18,887 nucleotides of DNA, taken from assembly GCA_965371785.1 (NCBI GenBank), contig CBDUZS010000052.1, positions 1-18,887 of the forward strand, read 5' to 3'. Shown here in pieces: positions 6,914 to 15,109 of this stretch (position 1 is the stretch's first letter; each line of letters starts with the position of its first letter). The stretch comes from CBDUZS01 sp965371785. GTDB taxonomy: Bacteria > Fermentibacterota > Fermentibacteria > Fermentibacterales > JCC-6. The position numbers and the translations under genes are program-made. Under the pieces are notes generated by a model that did no database searches, was not told where the DNA came from, and saw nothing but the letters and a program-made list of their open reading frames with translations.

Positions 6914-9064
6914 CTACAGTTCCCTTGCTATCTCGATGATTTCGAAGCATTCGATGATATCGCCGACCTTGACATCGTTGAAGCCGGTAAGACCAATGCC
7001 GCACTCGAAACCGGTAGCTACCTCCTTGCGGTCTTCCTTGAAGTGTCTCAGAGATGCAAGCGGGCCTTCCCAGATAACAATGCTGTCTCTGACGAGCTTG
7101 GCTCTGGCATTCCGTTTTATCGTTCCCGCAACGACGTAGCAGCCCGCAATCAGACCGATCTTCGGGACCTTGAACGTGTCTCTGATCTCGGCGGAACCAA
7201 GGAACTCTTCCTTCTCCAGAGGTTTGAGCAGACCGGAAAGAGCTTTCCTGACCGTATCCTCGATATCGTAGATCACTTTGAAGGTGCTTATCTCCACACC
7301 CATCTTATCGGCGCGGTCACGCGCCCTCACATCGGGCTGCACGCGGAAGCCTATTACCACTGCATCTGAGGCTGCTGCCAGGATGATATCTCCCTCGGTG
7401 ATGCCGCCGGCGCCACTTCTGATGATGTCTATCGAGACTTCATCCGTTCCGATTCCGGACAGGGAATCGACGATTGCCTCAGAGGAGCCCTGGACATCCG
7501 CCTTGATTATCAGGTGAAGCACGCTTTCACTGCCTGAATGTTCTTTCCAGAAATCTTCGAGGGTAACCAGTCTGCTGGTGTGCAGCTCTCTCTCCCTTTC
7601 GACGAGCTGGCGGCGAAGGCTGACCTGTCGTGCTTCCTGCTCGCTTCCGACGACTATGAAGGAATCCCCTGCTTCGGGAACGTCTGATGAGCCAAGAATC
7701 TGGGTAGGATGCCCGGGCGGAACCTCGGTGAGCGGCAGATCATTCTCGTCGAACATGGCTCGTATCCTGCCGGAGAACCGTCCTGCGACGAAGTAATCAC
7801 CCTCGCGGAGGGTACCGTCCTGAACCAGCACGTTAACCATGCTGCCCCTGCGCGGATCGATCTTGCTCTCGAGTACCGTTCCCCTGGCCAGCCTGTCGGG
7901 TACGGACCTGATCTCAAGCATCTCCGCCTGAAGAAGAATCTTGTCGAGAAGATCGTCGATGCCATCCCCCGTTATGGATGAAACCTCGGCGCAAAGCACA
8001 TCTCCACTCCATTCTTCAACTAGGACCTTGTGCTGGGACAGGTCCTGTTTGATGAAATCGGGATTGGACGTGGGCAGATCGGTTTTGGTTATCGCAACGA
8101 TCATCGGAATTGCGGCTGCCTTTGCGTGGTCGATTGCTTCCTCGGTCTGAGGCATAACACGGCTGTCAGCGGCAATGACCAGTACGACTATATCCGTGAT
8201 CTGGGCACCCCTTGCCCTCATGGCTGTGAATGCAGCATGTCCGGGCGTGTCGATGAACGTGATAAGACTTCCATTTTCCATGGTCGACACGTACGCTCCG
8301 ATATGCTGAGTGATTCCTCCCGATTCGGTGGAGATCACGTTGGCTGAGCGAATCCTGTCGAGTAGAGCGGTCTTTCCATGATCGACGTGACCCATGATCG
8401 TTACAATGGGGAGTCTGGCGGTAGACTCGCCATCGATTTCAAGCCGCTTCTGCTCGAGAGCTTCGGCTCCATACTCGGCGACTTCTTCGGTTTCGAATCC
8501 GAATTCTGCTGCAAGAAGTGAGATCGTATCGGTGTCGAGCCTCTGATTAGCTGTGGCCATAATCCCCAGATCAAGGCATTTAGCTATAACCGAACTCGTG
8601 GTGACACCGATCATTTCGGCAAGTTCAGAGGGGCTTGTGTACTCGGTTACACGCAGGACACCGGGTTCGGTATCTGTGACAACCTGCTGTTTTTCGTGGC
8701 GCTCAGATTTCTCTTCTCTGTACTTTCTTCTTCTTTTCTTCTGTCCCCTGGCCTTTTTCTTGTCGATGCTTGCCAGAGTGGACTTCACCGTTTTGACCGC
8801 TTCGGCGGTAACCTGGTTCTTTTTTCTGCGCTTCCTCCGTTTACGACTCCTGGTAGCTCTTGATCTTGCTTCCTGCTTCTCCAGTTCGAATTTACGCTGA
8901 ACCCTGGAGGCCTGGTCAGCGGTAATGGAGCTCATATGGTTCTTTGCCTCTATCTTCATCTCAGCGAGGACTTTCAGCAGAGCTTCGCTGGAGAGATTGA
9001 GATCCCTTGCCAGTTCGTAGACCCTCTTTTTCCTCTCTTCAGATGCCTGCATCAAGCGAGCCAC
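6914..9064 (-). CDS. infB: Translation initiation factor IF-2
   Basis: GTPase that brings initiator fMet-tRNA to the 30S complex and promotes subunit joining. It is 716 aa. An IF2 N-terminal helical module (about 12-60) is followed by a very basic linker (about 64-125, many Lys/Arg), a second IF2_N module (about 136-190), and the G domain from about 218. G1 is GHVDHGKT (225-232), the switch region GGITQHIGAY, and G3 DTPGH (272-276). G4 reads TKTD (326-329) and G5 SSI (362-364), both departing from the usual NKxD and SAK/SAL. Domains II, III and C2 follow, with VQGSSEAIVDSL, SGAGGITEGDI and GCYVVAGTIKRN. The start could be the GTG at 9064, abutting the nusA stop, or the ATG at 9052 with AGGTGG 8 nt upstream. 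Confidence 0.97.
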   Translation of the reverse strand: MARLMQASEERKKRVYELARDLNLSSEALLKVLAEMKIEAKNHMSSITADQASRVQRKFELEKQEARSRATRSRKRRKRRKKNQVTAEAVKTVKSTLASIDKKKARGQKKRRRKYREEKSERHEKQQVVTDTEPGVLRVTEYTSPSELAEMIGVTTSSVIAKCLDLGIMATANQRLDTDTISLLAAEFGFETEEVAEYGAEALEQKRLEIDGESTARLPIVTIMGHVDHGKTALLDRIRSANVISTESGGITQHIGAYVSTMENGSLITFIDTPGHAAFTAMRARGAQITDIVVLVIAADSRVMPQTEEAIDHAKAAAIPMIVAITKTDLPTSNPDFIKQDLSQHKVLVEEWSGDVLCAEVSSITGDGIDDLLDKILLQAEMLEIRSVPDRLARGTVLESKIDPRRGSMVNVLVQDGTLREGDYFVAGRFSGRIRAMFDENDLPLTEVPPGHPTQILGSSDVPEAGDSFIVVGSEQEARQVSLRRQLVERERELHTSRLVTLEDFWKEHSGSESVLHLIIKADVQGSSEAIVDSLSGIGTDEVSIDIIRSGAGGITEGDIILAAASDAVVIGFRVQPDVRARDRADKMGVEISTFKVIYDIEDTVRKALSGLLKPLEKEEFLGSAEIRDTFKVPKIGLIAGCYVVAGTIKRNARAKLVRDSIVIWEGPLASLRHFKEDRKEVATGFECGIGLTGFNDVKVGDIIECFEIIEIAREL

Positions 9065-10438
9065 CTACTTCCCTGGTTCTTCTTCGGTATTTTCAGCCTC
9101 CCGTGCTTTCTCGGTTTCGGCTTTCTTTCTTTCCTCGCAAACGTAAACCGCTCTTTCCTCGACCATCTGTTCGGCTTCTCTGACGATCTTCTTCAGCATG
9201 ACAGGACCGACTCCGTTGACGGCAAGCAGTTCCTTGTCATCCGTCTCGAGAACGATGTTTGCAGAATCGTATCCGGCTCTGCTGAGTCTTTCAGCCAGCT
9301 TATCGCTTACACAGCTGAGCATGGAAATATCCACTCTCTCCATGTCATCCCATCGCTTGGCATCTTCCCAGTCACTCTGAGTTTCGAGGTCGATCCTGCA
9401 TCCCACGAGTTCCCCTGCAAGTCGAACGTTGTGGCCATTCTTGCCGATTGCCAGTGACAGTTGATCGTTCGGGACAACGGCTATCATCTTCTGGATTTCT
9501 TCACCGGTCTCCGGATCGATCAGTTTTACAATCTCGATATTGAGAACCATGGCTGGGAGAAGCGCATTTGTAGCGAGAGCACGCCTGTCCATTGTCCAGG
9601 ATATCACGTCTATTCTCTCGCCGTTCAATTCGCGCATTACGGATTGCACCCGCGAGCCTTTCATGCCGACGAAAGTGCCAACAGCATCTACTCGCATGTC
9701 GTTACTTGCTACGGCAATTTTCGTTCGTACACCTGCTTCTCTGGCAATCGTTCTTATCTCGACAACACCTTCCTCGATCTCGGGAGCCTCTCTTTCGAAA
9801 AGCCGCCTGACCAGTTCCGGCGTAGCCCTGGAGAGAACGAGCTGTGGCTCGGTGGACTCGGGGGATTCGACACGAACCAGAATCGGTGTGATCATGTCCC
9901 CCTGGTCGTAGCGTTCGCCTCTTGCTCTCTCCTCGGCAGGTACAATTGCTTCGATTCTTCCAGCTATCTGAACCAGGACCCGGTTCTTGTACACCTGCTG
10001 GACTCTGCACCTGGGTATGATCTGGTCTATCCTGTCATGGTACTCTGCAAACACCTGCTCACGCTCTGCGGAACGGACGAGTGAGAGAAATTCCTGCCTG
10101 AAAACGTTTATCGATGCCCTGTTGAAGGAGCCTATGTCTATAGGGGTGGCGACCTTGTCGCCCTTTCCGGCTTTCTTGTCTATTCTGTGAGCGCTTGCCA
10201 CGCTGATTTCGAGGTGCTCGCACCCGTCAGCTATGGTTTCTACGATCGTCTTCAGGGCCTCCATCGTAATGTCTCCCGTGCCCTGCTCCCATGTGACCCT
10301 GATCTCCTGGGAGGAGCCGTACTCCTTCTCAGTTGCCCGCATCAGTCCTTCATGAAGGCTGCTGAGGAGTACATCCCTGTTCACACCCTTCTCTCGAACC
10401 AGCCTGGCGAGGGCGTCAATTCTCTCGAAATCAGACAC
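9065..10438 (-). CDS. nusA: Transcription termination/antitermination factor NusA
   Basis: RNA polymerase-binding factor controlling pausing, intrinsic termination and antitermination. In order I see an N-terminal RNAP-binding domain, an S1 domain (about 140-195, CRVQQVYKNRVLVQIAGRIEAIVP), LSRATPELVRRLFEREAPEIEEG, KH1 (VGMKGSRVQSVMRELNGERIDV, about 255-280), KH2 (IGKNGHNVRLAGELVG, about 331-347) and one C-terminal helix-hairpin-helix unit (GYDSANIVLETDDKELLAVNGVGP). A charged Glu/Lys tail follows. It lacks the two acidic repeats of the E. coli protein; 457 aa is between the short and long family types. The frame opens with a TTG at 10444, but AAGGGA lies 6 nt before the GTG at 10438 and abuts the TTG, so GTG is preferred. 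NusA often regulates its own operon, which matters for the leader upstream of rimP. Confidence 0.97.
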   Translation of the reverse strand: MSDFERIDALARLVREKGVNRDVLLSSLHEGLMRATEKEYGSSQEIRVTWEQGTGDITMEALKTIVETIADGCEHLEISVASAHRIDKKAGKGDKVATPIDIGSFNRASINVFRQEFLSLVRSAEREQVFAEYHDRIDQIIPRCRVQQVYKNRVLVQIAGRIEAIVPAEERARGERYDQGDMITPILVRVESPESTEPQLVLSRATPELVRRLFEREAPEIEEGVVEIRTIAREAGVRTKIAVASNDMRVDAVGTFVGMKGSRVQSVMRELNGERIDVISWTMDRRALATNALLPAMVLNIEIVKLIDPETGEEIQKMIAVVPNDQLSLAIGKNGHNVRLAGELVGCRIDLETQSDWEDAKRWDDMERVDISMLSCVSDKLAERLSRAGYDSANIVLETDDKELLAVNGVGPVMLKKIVREAEQMVEERAVYVCEERKKAETEKAREAENTEEEPGK

Positions 10439-10476
10439 TGTCAATCCCTTTCATGCCCGAAAGACCGGGACACAGA

Positions 10477-10896
10477 TCATTTAATTACCTCAACTGCCCT
10501 GCTCACCAGGGCAACCGGTACTTTCCTGCCATCTGCAAAGCACAGGAGCGTTCCATCATAGCTTTCGAGCCGGGACTCGAAGGTTTCCTCTTCGAGCTCG
10601 ACTCCTAGCTCACGCCCGATTACACGCTTCCAGTCGATGTCGGACTGCAGCAGCCTTCCGATCCCAGGGGAACTCACCTCGATCACGTGCGAGCCTTCAA
10701 TAACAAGGTTCTGTTCAAGGTTCTCCTCGATGCTCCTCGATAGTCTCATACACTCATCTATCGTGACCCTGCCCTGTCTGTCCACGAAGACCCGTAGAAG
10801 CAGTCTGCGGCCCACCCGTGTCTGCTTCAATTCGACCAGAAGAAGGCCGGCATCCCCGACAGCGGCTTCAACCAATTCACTGATGTCCGTTTCCAC
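10477..10896 (-). CDS. rimP: Ribosome maturation factor RimP
   Basis: Assists 30S subunit assembly; first gene of the block, as in most bacteria. The product shows the family core GLLLVELKQTRVG, LLLRVFVDRQGRVTIDECMRLSRSIEENL, and the signature VIEVSSPGIGRLLQSDIDWKRVIGREL, followed by the C-terminal Sm-like domain. The start needs care. The frame is open back to 11028, but that would run through the promoter and terminator-like hairpin. An ATG at 10932 lies directly after the U tract with no Shine-Dalgarno. The GTG at 10896 has GGAGGGG immediately upstream (4 nt from GGAGG) and gives 139 aa with an N-terminus (ETDISELVEAAVGDAG) aligned to known RimP proteins. I prefer that GTG. A small hairpin overlaps its Shine-Dalgarno. 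Confidence 0.93.
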   Translation of the reverse strand: METDISELVEAAVGDAGLLLVELKQTRVGRRLLLRVFVDRQGRVTIDECMRLSRSIEENLEQNLVIEGSHVIEVSSPGIGRLLQSDIDWKRVIGRELGVELEEETFESRLESYDGTLLCFADGRKVPVALVSRAVEVIK

Positions 10897-10902
10897 AACC
10901 CC

Positions 10903-10917
10903 TCCGGTCCGACCGGA
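10903..10917 (-). promoter_or_regulatory. Hairpin overlapping the rimP Shine-Dalgarno
   Basis: On the minus strand TCCGGT-CGG-ACCGGA forms a 6-bp stem with a 3-nt loop. Its 3' arm contains GGA, the first part of the GGAGGGG site used by the proposed GTG start at 10896. Pairing would partly hide the ribosome binding site. Whether it acts as a translational switch is an inference. Confidence 0.4.
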
Positions 10918-10936
10918 TAGCTCTCCAGACATACAT

Positions 10937-10960
10937 AAAAAGGCGGGTATATCCCACCTT
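10937..10960 (-). terminator. Intrinsic terminator or attenuator in the rimP leader
   Basis: On the minus strand the arms AAGGTGGG and CCCGCCTT pair (8 bp, including one T-G wobble) around an ATATA loop. The 3' arm runs into a T tract (five T in all, two of them in the stem). This is a moderate intrinsic terminator. It would end transcripts from the upstream envelope operon. It also lies downstream of a promoter at 11000..11028, so it must be read through for rimP-nusA expression and may act as an attenuator. Confidence 0.65.
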
Positions 10961-10963
10961 ATC

Positions 10964-10985
10964 TGAGTACTATTACTCAAAGTAA
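10964..10985 (-). promoter_or_regulatory. Two overlapping alternative small hairpins before the terminator
   Basis: On the minus strand TTACT-TTG-AGTAA (10985 to 10973) and TGAGTA-ATAG-TACTCA (10979 to 10964) are both perfect dyads. They share bases 10973-10979, so only one can form at a time. The second ends 3 nt before the terminator stem. They are short, and the alternative pairing is a suggestion, not a demonstrated switch. Confidence 0.35.
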
Positions 10986-10999
10986 GTATCCAGGAAAGG

Positions 11000-11028
11000 A
11001 ATCTAGCCGGGAAACGGTCTAATGGCAA
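11000..11028 (-). promoter_or_regulatory. Sigma70-like promoter of the rimP-nusA-infB block
   Basis: On the minus strand a -35 TTGCCA (11028..11023, 5 of 6 to consensus) is followed by exactly 17 bp and a -10 TAGATT (11005..11000, 4 of 6 to TATAAT). Transcription would begin near 10993, giving a leader of about 97 nt to the GTG of rimP. It lies in the 146-bp gap between the ligase stop and rimP, where a new transcription unit is expected from the change in gene content. Confidence 0.6.
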
Positions 11029-11042
11029 GTGGCTAATAACTA

Positions 11043-14030
11043 TCAGAGCTGAGGAGGCTGCGTTTCTCCCGAGTAGTGAATAACTTCACTCCTGAAGCGA
11101 TCGAGCATGGTCATGAAACTGCTGGATTCCCATATTCTCGTTCTGTTCAATTCTCCGGAAAGAGCGCTGTTGACCATGAAAACAGCATTCTCTTCCCCGA
11201 GGAGGCTGTTAAGCGCAAGTCTGCTCTCCATCAGCGATTCGATAATATGCTCACGCTGGAGTTCCCTGAAAACAGGCATTTCCCACCATAGGGACGAGAA
11301 GAGAATGTAGTAGAACCGGATTTCGAGGAGCGAAAAGTATGGATCATCCTGGTTCTCGGAGGAAAGCAATACCAGCCGCTCCGCAGTATCCTCTAGAACC
11401 GAGCCGGGTGACCAGGGCATTTCGCCGTCGTGGAAGTAAAACGCGTGCCTGGGTCCGCCAAGTCTTGCCCACGTACCTGTGAGTTCACTTGCTGCGAGTG
11501 AGTCCGCCTGCTTCCTGAAGTCCTCCAGGGCAAGCCTGCTATCGGTGTAAAGGATCTGATCTACAACAAGCAATTGAATGACAGCGCTGAGGAAGTATTC
11601 CTCGAGGTCGGGAGGTATCCCTGCATCGAGTGTGAATTCCAGTGCTAGTCCAAGATGATCGCAGCCTCCTGGCCAGTGGGTTATAAGAGGATCAGCACCG
11701 AATATCATACCGAATCCGAACTTGCGCAGGATACCGAGCCCCTCGGAATTCCCCCTCTCCAATAGAAGCGCGCCAAGGATGTAATTCCTTGCCGGAAGGA
11801 TGACTCCCTGTAGAGGATCCGCGAAAGCTACCTCATCCATCATACCTGCAGTATCGTTTTCCTCGAATCTGGTCAGGAGAAGCAGATCGTTCTGAACCGC
11901 ATCTGCCTGTGCGGCAATCCGGGCATTCAGCATCTCCATTTCCGTCTCCGGGGCTCCCGGCACATCGAAATGGAGCGCCGCAAGAAGGCTGTCCGTGTGT
12001 GCCGGGTCCATCAGCAGGCACAGACCTGTGAACCACAGTCTGTTTTCGAGCACCGATGACAGTTTTTCAGACCCGCGTTCGTCAACAATCATTGAGATGA
12101 GAACCTCATCCTGTAATTCCTGCCAGATCACATACCATCCATCATGATTTAAGGGTTTCAGCGGAAGAAGTGACCTGACCTGCCTGTAGTAATCGCCGCG
12201 TCTGTGCCCGAACAGCTCGTACGATCTCCGTATGGAGGAAAAGGCATCATCCAGCCGACCAAGCCGCGTGTATGCAAGGGCAAGGTTATTATGAAGTTCT
12301 GCGTAAATGGGAGCCATCCTTGCAAGCGAATCGTATGCAACCAGAGCATCCAGCGTCAGCTCGATGGCAAGGGCCGAGTCCACTGCCTGTATCCCGGTTT
12401 CTCCCAGGGCACGTATTATGCCTACATCCTGAGGATGGACGAGCATGGCTTTCGTCAGAAGAGCACTTCCAAGAGCGTACCATGCTCCCAGATCCTCGTT
12501 GTCCATCTCCGCAGCAAGCCTGCATCTGGCAATGGAGCTATCCGTTGTGCTCGATGCAGTGCCCCACCACTGGACTGCGTCCGCAAGGAATTGTTCGTTT
12601 CCACTCTGTTGCCAGTTTGCAGCAGATGCCATTGCCCGGTTCATCTCAGATTCCACCCTGGCCAGGTAGACGTCCTTGCCCATGAAGAGATGCCTGCCTG
12701 CCTGAAGACGGGTTGTGTAGCGTGGAATTGCAAAGAGGAGCAGCACGGCCACTGCAGCGGCAGCAGTACCGTAGGTGACTTTTCTCCAGCCGCGCAGAGG
12801 AGCCGGGGACGAATCCGTTGAAGCCATGAGCAGACCGATGAACAGAGCGACAAGAAAAGCTGTCGAAGGCCATCTCAAGGCAACGGAAACAGTTGCCTCT
12901 GCAACTATTGCAACGATACTCGCAAGGAGACCAATGGACACCCAGTTCCTCTGAAGCCGCTTCCTCCAGAACCTGATCAACATGACTGCAAGGACCAGCC
13001 AGAGCAGAGCGCCCGTCAAGCCAGTGTCGCTTAGAACCTCGAGGTACTCGCTGTGCGCATGAAGAGTGTTGTGGCTGACTCCAAGCAGGTGGTACACAGG
13101 ATTCCTGAAACCGGGAAACACTATCTGAAAGCTGCCGGGTCCCCATCCTGTAAGTGGTTTTGCTCGAATCATATCCAGCGTACCACTCCAGATGAGTTTC
13201 CTAACCTGAATGGTTCCGCTGTCCGAGTGGGAGATTTCTGACAATCTCGGAGCCATGAGTACGACTGCAATCGTCAGGAGCAGGAGGAGGAATGCGATGA
13301 TCAAAGCTTTCTTCCCCTTACTCTGTCCCGAGGACCCGAAGAGGAGGAAGCCGACTATGAAGAGCATACCTGCGGCAAGTCCGATCAGGCTTCCCCGTGT
13401 TCCACTGGCTGCCAGTGCGAAACACCCCAGCACAGCGAACACGGATATCGACAGTATCTGCAGGAGCCTGGAGATCGGCCTGCTGGCAATGAAACAGACG
13501 GCAACCGGTATAACGGCGCAGACAAAACTACCCAGGAGGTTCGGATTTCCCAGAGATCCGGAAACCCTTCCCGAACGGTTCAGAGCAGCATCCCATATGA
13601 AGAGATTGATACTCATCGACTGGAGGATGGCGTAAATCGAGAGTAGCGTGGATGAAACTAGAAGTGCCCAGAGGATCCTGTCCCTCCATCGTTCATCGAT
13701 CACAAGTGCCATCGAGACCGTAATCGCTCCAAGAGCAATGATCGAGTAGAACAGGAACGGTGCGTTTACGGATCTTACACCCATGAGATGTGTCAGCCCC
13801 ATCCAGAAGAGAATGAGGAAGAATGGAATGATCAGCTTAGAGCCTAGCCGGTCCGATCTGACGGATTTGCCGCTCAGTACCGCAAACGCAGTCAATCCCA
13901 GAGCTATCGCTGCTCCGCAGATGTAGGCAAGTTCCTTTACGAGAATACTGTCTCTGCTGTTCGCATAGACGACGAAGATCACGACTACAATCGTGAGAAT
14001 CAGGGCAATTGCTGCAATCCTGGAAATCAA
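11043..14030 (-). CDS. O-antigen ligase/polymerase-like membrane protein with large C-terminal TPR/helical region
   Basis: Probable enzyme that transfers or polymerises lipid-linked glycans on the periplasmic face of the inner membrane. Residues 1-405 hold about ten or more hydrophobic segments. Wzy/WaaL-family landmarks are GSLGNPNLLG (158-167), SGTRGS (209-214), GWGPGSF (295-301) and SHNTLHAHSEYLEVLSDTGL (319-338), the Wzy_C signature with its conserved His. A further hydrophobic segment (about 419-436) leads into a soluble region of about 555 residues, with TPR-like repeats at about 505-605 (NEDLGAWYALGSALL; ELHNNLALAYTRLGRLDDAF) and then unclassified helical sequence. The start is a TTG overlapping the stop of the preceding gene (TTGA); no ATG lies near. 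Ligases fused to TPR regions are known, but the acceptor here cannot be told. It is the last gene of the envelope operon. Confidence 0.85.
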   Translation of the reverse strand: MISRIAAIALILTIVVVIFVVYANSRDSILVKELAYICGAAIALGLTAFAVLSGKSVRSDRLGSKLIIPFFLILFWMGLTHLMGVRSVNAPFLFYSIIALGAITVSMALVIDERWRDRILWALLVSSTLLSIYAILQSMSINLFIWDAALNRSGRVSGSLGNPNLLGSFVCAVIPVAVCFIASRPISRLLQILSISVFAVLGCFALAASGTRGSLIGLAAGMLFIVGFLLFGSSGQSKGKKALIIAFLLLLLTIAVVLMAPRLSEISHSDSGTIQVRKLIWSGTLDMIRAKPLTGWGPGSFQIVFPGFRNPVYHLLGVSHNTLHAHSEYLEVLSDTGLTGALLWLVLAVMLIRFWRKRLQRNWVSIGLLASIVAIVAEATVSVALRWPSTAFLVALFIGLLMASTDSSPAPLRGWRKVTYGTAAAAVAVLLLFAIPRYTTRLQAGRHLFMGKDVYLARVESEMNRAMASAANWQQSGNEQFLADAVQWWGTASSTTDSSIARCRLAAEMDNEDLGAWYALGSALLTKAMLVHPQDVGIIRALGETGIQAVDSALAIELTLDALVAYDSLARMAPIYAELHNNLALAYTRLGRLDDAFSSIRRSYELFGHRRGDYYRQVRSLLPLKPLNHDGWYVIWQELQDEVLISMIVDERGSEKLSSVLENRLWFTGLCLLMDPAHTDSLLAALHFDVPGAPETEMEMLNARIAAQADAVQNDLLLLTRFEENDTAGMMDEVAFADPLQGVILPARNYILGALLLERGNSEGLGILRKFGFGMIFGADPLITHWPGGCDHLGLALEFTLDAGIPPDLEEYFLSAVIQLLVVDQILYTDSRLALEDFRKQADSLAASELTGTWARLGGPRHAFYFHDGEMPWSPGSVLEDTAERLVLLSSENQDDPYFSLLEIRFYYILFSSLWWEMPVFRELQREHIIESLMESRLALNSLLGEENAVFMVNSALSGELNRTRIWESSSFMTMLDRFRSEVIHYSGETQPPQL

Positions 14031-15109
14031 TGGTCATTCTTCTGTCTCTCGCCCTTGTGTATGAAGAAGGCGAAGAGAGCTATTACCCCGGCAGCATGAA
14101 CGAACACCAGCATAGCCTGGTAAGGCTTCAGGGTGGGAAGGAGAAGGGCGAGGACACCTATGAGTATTCCGATGAGGTAGATGATCATTACCGCTTCACG
14201 ATGCGATAGACCAATCCTCATCAGCCGGTGTGCCAGGTGGTTCCTGTCGGCAGCGAGAAGGGGAGCTCCGCTCCGTTTCCGGTAAAGGAGCACGAAAAAG
14301 GTATCCGCAAGCGGAATCGCGAGTACGAGAATGGGAGTAAAGACTGACAGCTGCCTGATCGAACCTTCCGGTGTATAGATTCCCAGGATGGCGATTATTC
14401 CAAGCATGAATCCCAGCATGTTGCTTCCGCAGTCTCCCATGAAGAGCGAAGCGGGATTGAAGTTGAATGTAAGGAATCCCAGAGCAGCCCCGGCGAGTGC
14501 CGCGCTGATGAAAGCAACAGCGAAATTGCCGTACAGGAGATTGATAATGGCGAATATGGCCGCTGCAATCGCACTGACACCTGCGGCAAGACCGTCGGCA
14601 TGATCCAGGAGGTTGACCGAATTCGTAATTCCTACCAGCCAGATGAGAGTGACCGGAACTGCCAGCCATGGAACACCGCTGCCGGCAAGAAACAGCCTGA
14701 CCTGCGCTCCCCGAAAGATGAAGAGGAAACCGACGATGAGCACGGATATGGTGTGCAAAAGGATTTTGGTTCCGGGTGAGAGGCCGAGAATGTCGTCCAG
14801 AAGACCGGTGCCGGCCATCAGAGCGCTTCCCGCAAGAACGAGCAGAGCAAGCGATTTCCAGTCGAGCGGAGTGTCAGACACCTCTCCGGCGGACATGCCG
14901 CTCCATACCAGCAGCCCGATGAGCACGGCTACGGAAAAAGCGATGTAAATGGCTACCCCGCCGAGCAGTGGTGTTGCGGATGAATGTTTCTTGCGTTCAT
15001 CAGGTCTGTCGATGAAGTTGAGCCGCAGAGCGATTATCCTGATAAGCGGTGTGGCAAGCAGGCTTACCACCAGAGCTATAAGGAAAGCGGACGCAACGGC
15101 AAGAATCAT
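14027..15109 (-). CDS. WecA/MraY-family polyprenyl-phosphate sugar-1-phosphate transferase
   Basis: Integral membrane enzyme (360 aa, about 11 hydrophobic segments) that moves a sugar-1-phosphate from a UDP-sugar to undecaprenyl phosphate, the first step of a lipid-linked glycan. Visible motifs are RPDERKKHSSATPLLGG (35-51), the metal-binding GLLDD (102-106), NSVNLLDHADGLAAG (163-177), FMGDCGSNMLGF (223-234) and the cytoplasmic HLAHRL loop (291-296), an HxxH form of the usual HxHH. Overall it is closer to WecA/TagO-type enzymes than to MraY, because it lies beside a ligase and away from murein genes. It overlaps the ABC ATPase stop by ATGA and the ligase start by TTGA. The likely sugar is GlcNAc, but specificity cannot be read from the sequence. 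Confidence 0.93.
   Translation of the reverse strand: MILAVASAFLIALVVSLLATPLIRIIALRLNFIDRPDERKKHSSATPLLGGVAIYIAFSVAVLIGLLVWSGMSAGEVSDTPLDWKSLALLVLAGSALMAGTGLLDDILGLSPGTKILLHTISVLIVGFLFIFRGAQVRLFLAGSGVPWLAVPVTLIWLVGITNSVNLLDHADGLAAGVSAIAAAIFAIINLLYGNFAVAFISAALAGAALGFLTFNFNPASLFMGDCGSNMLGFMLGIIAILGIYTPEGSIRQLSVFTPILVLAIPLADTFFVLLYRKRSGAPLLAADRNHLAHRLMRIGLSHREAVMIIYLIGILIGVLALLLPTLKPYQAMLVFVHAAGVIALFAFFIHKGERQKNDH

Noticed and set aside
6570..7004. Upstream extension of the truB frame
   Set aside because: The extra 145 codons are Arg-rich and lie in the rbfA/infB coding region; TruB homology begins only after the TTG at 6569.
9461..10084. Long plus-strand open frame opposite nusA
   Set aside because: Antisense to conserved S1/KH coding sequence, with no family motif; a shadow.
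10877..10936. Possible 19-codon leader peptide (ATG at 10936) overlapping the rimP start
   Set aside because: No Shine-Dalgarno, starts right after the U tract, and has no run of regulatory codons; probably chance.
12204..12821. Plus-strand open frame opposite the ligase C-terminal region
   Set aside because: Cys/Arg/Pro-rich, low-quality composition typical of a reverse-strand shadow.
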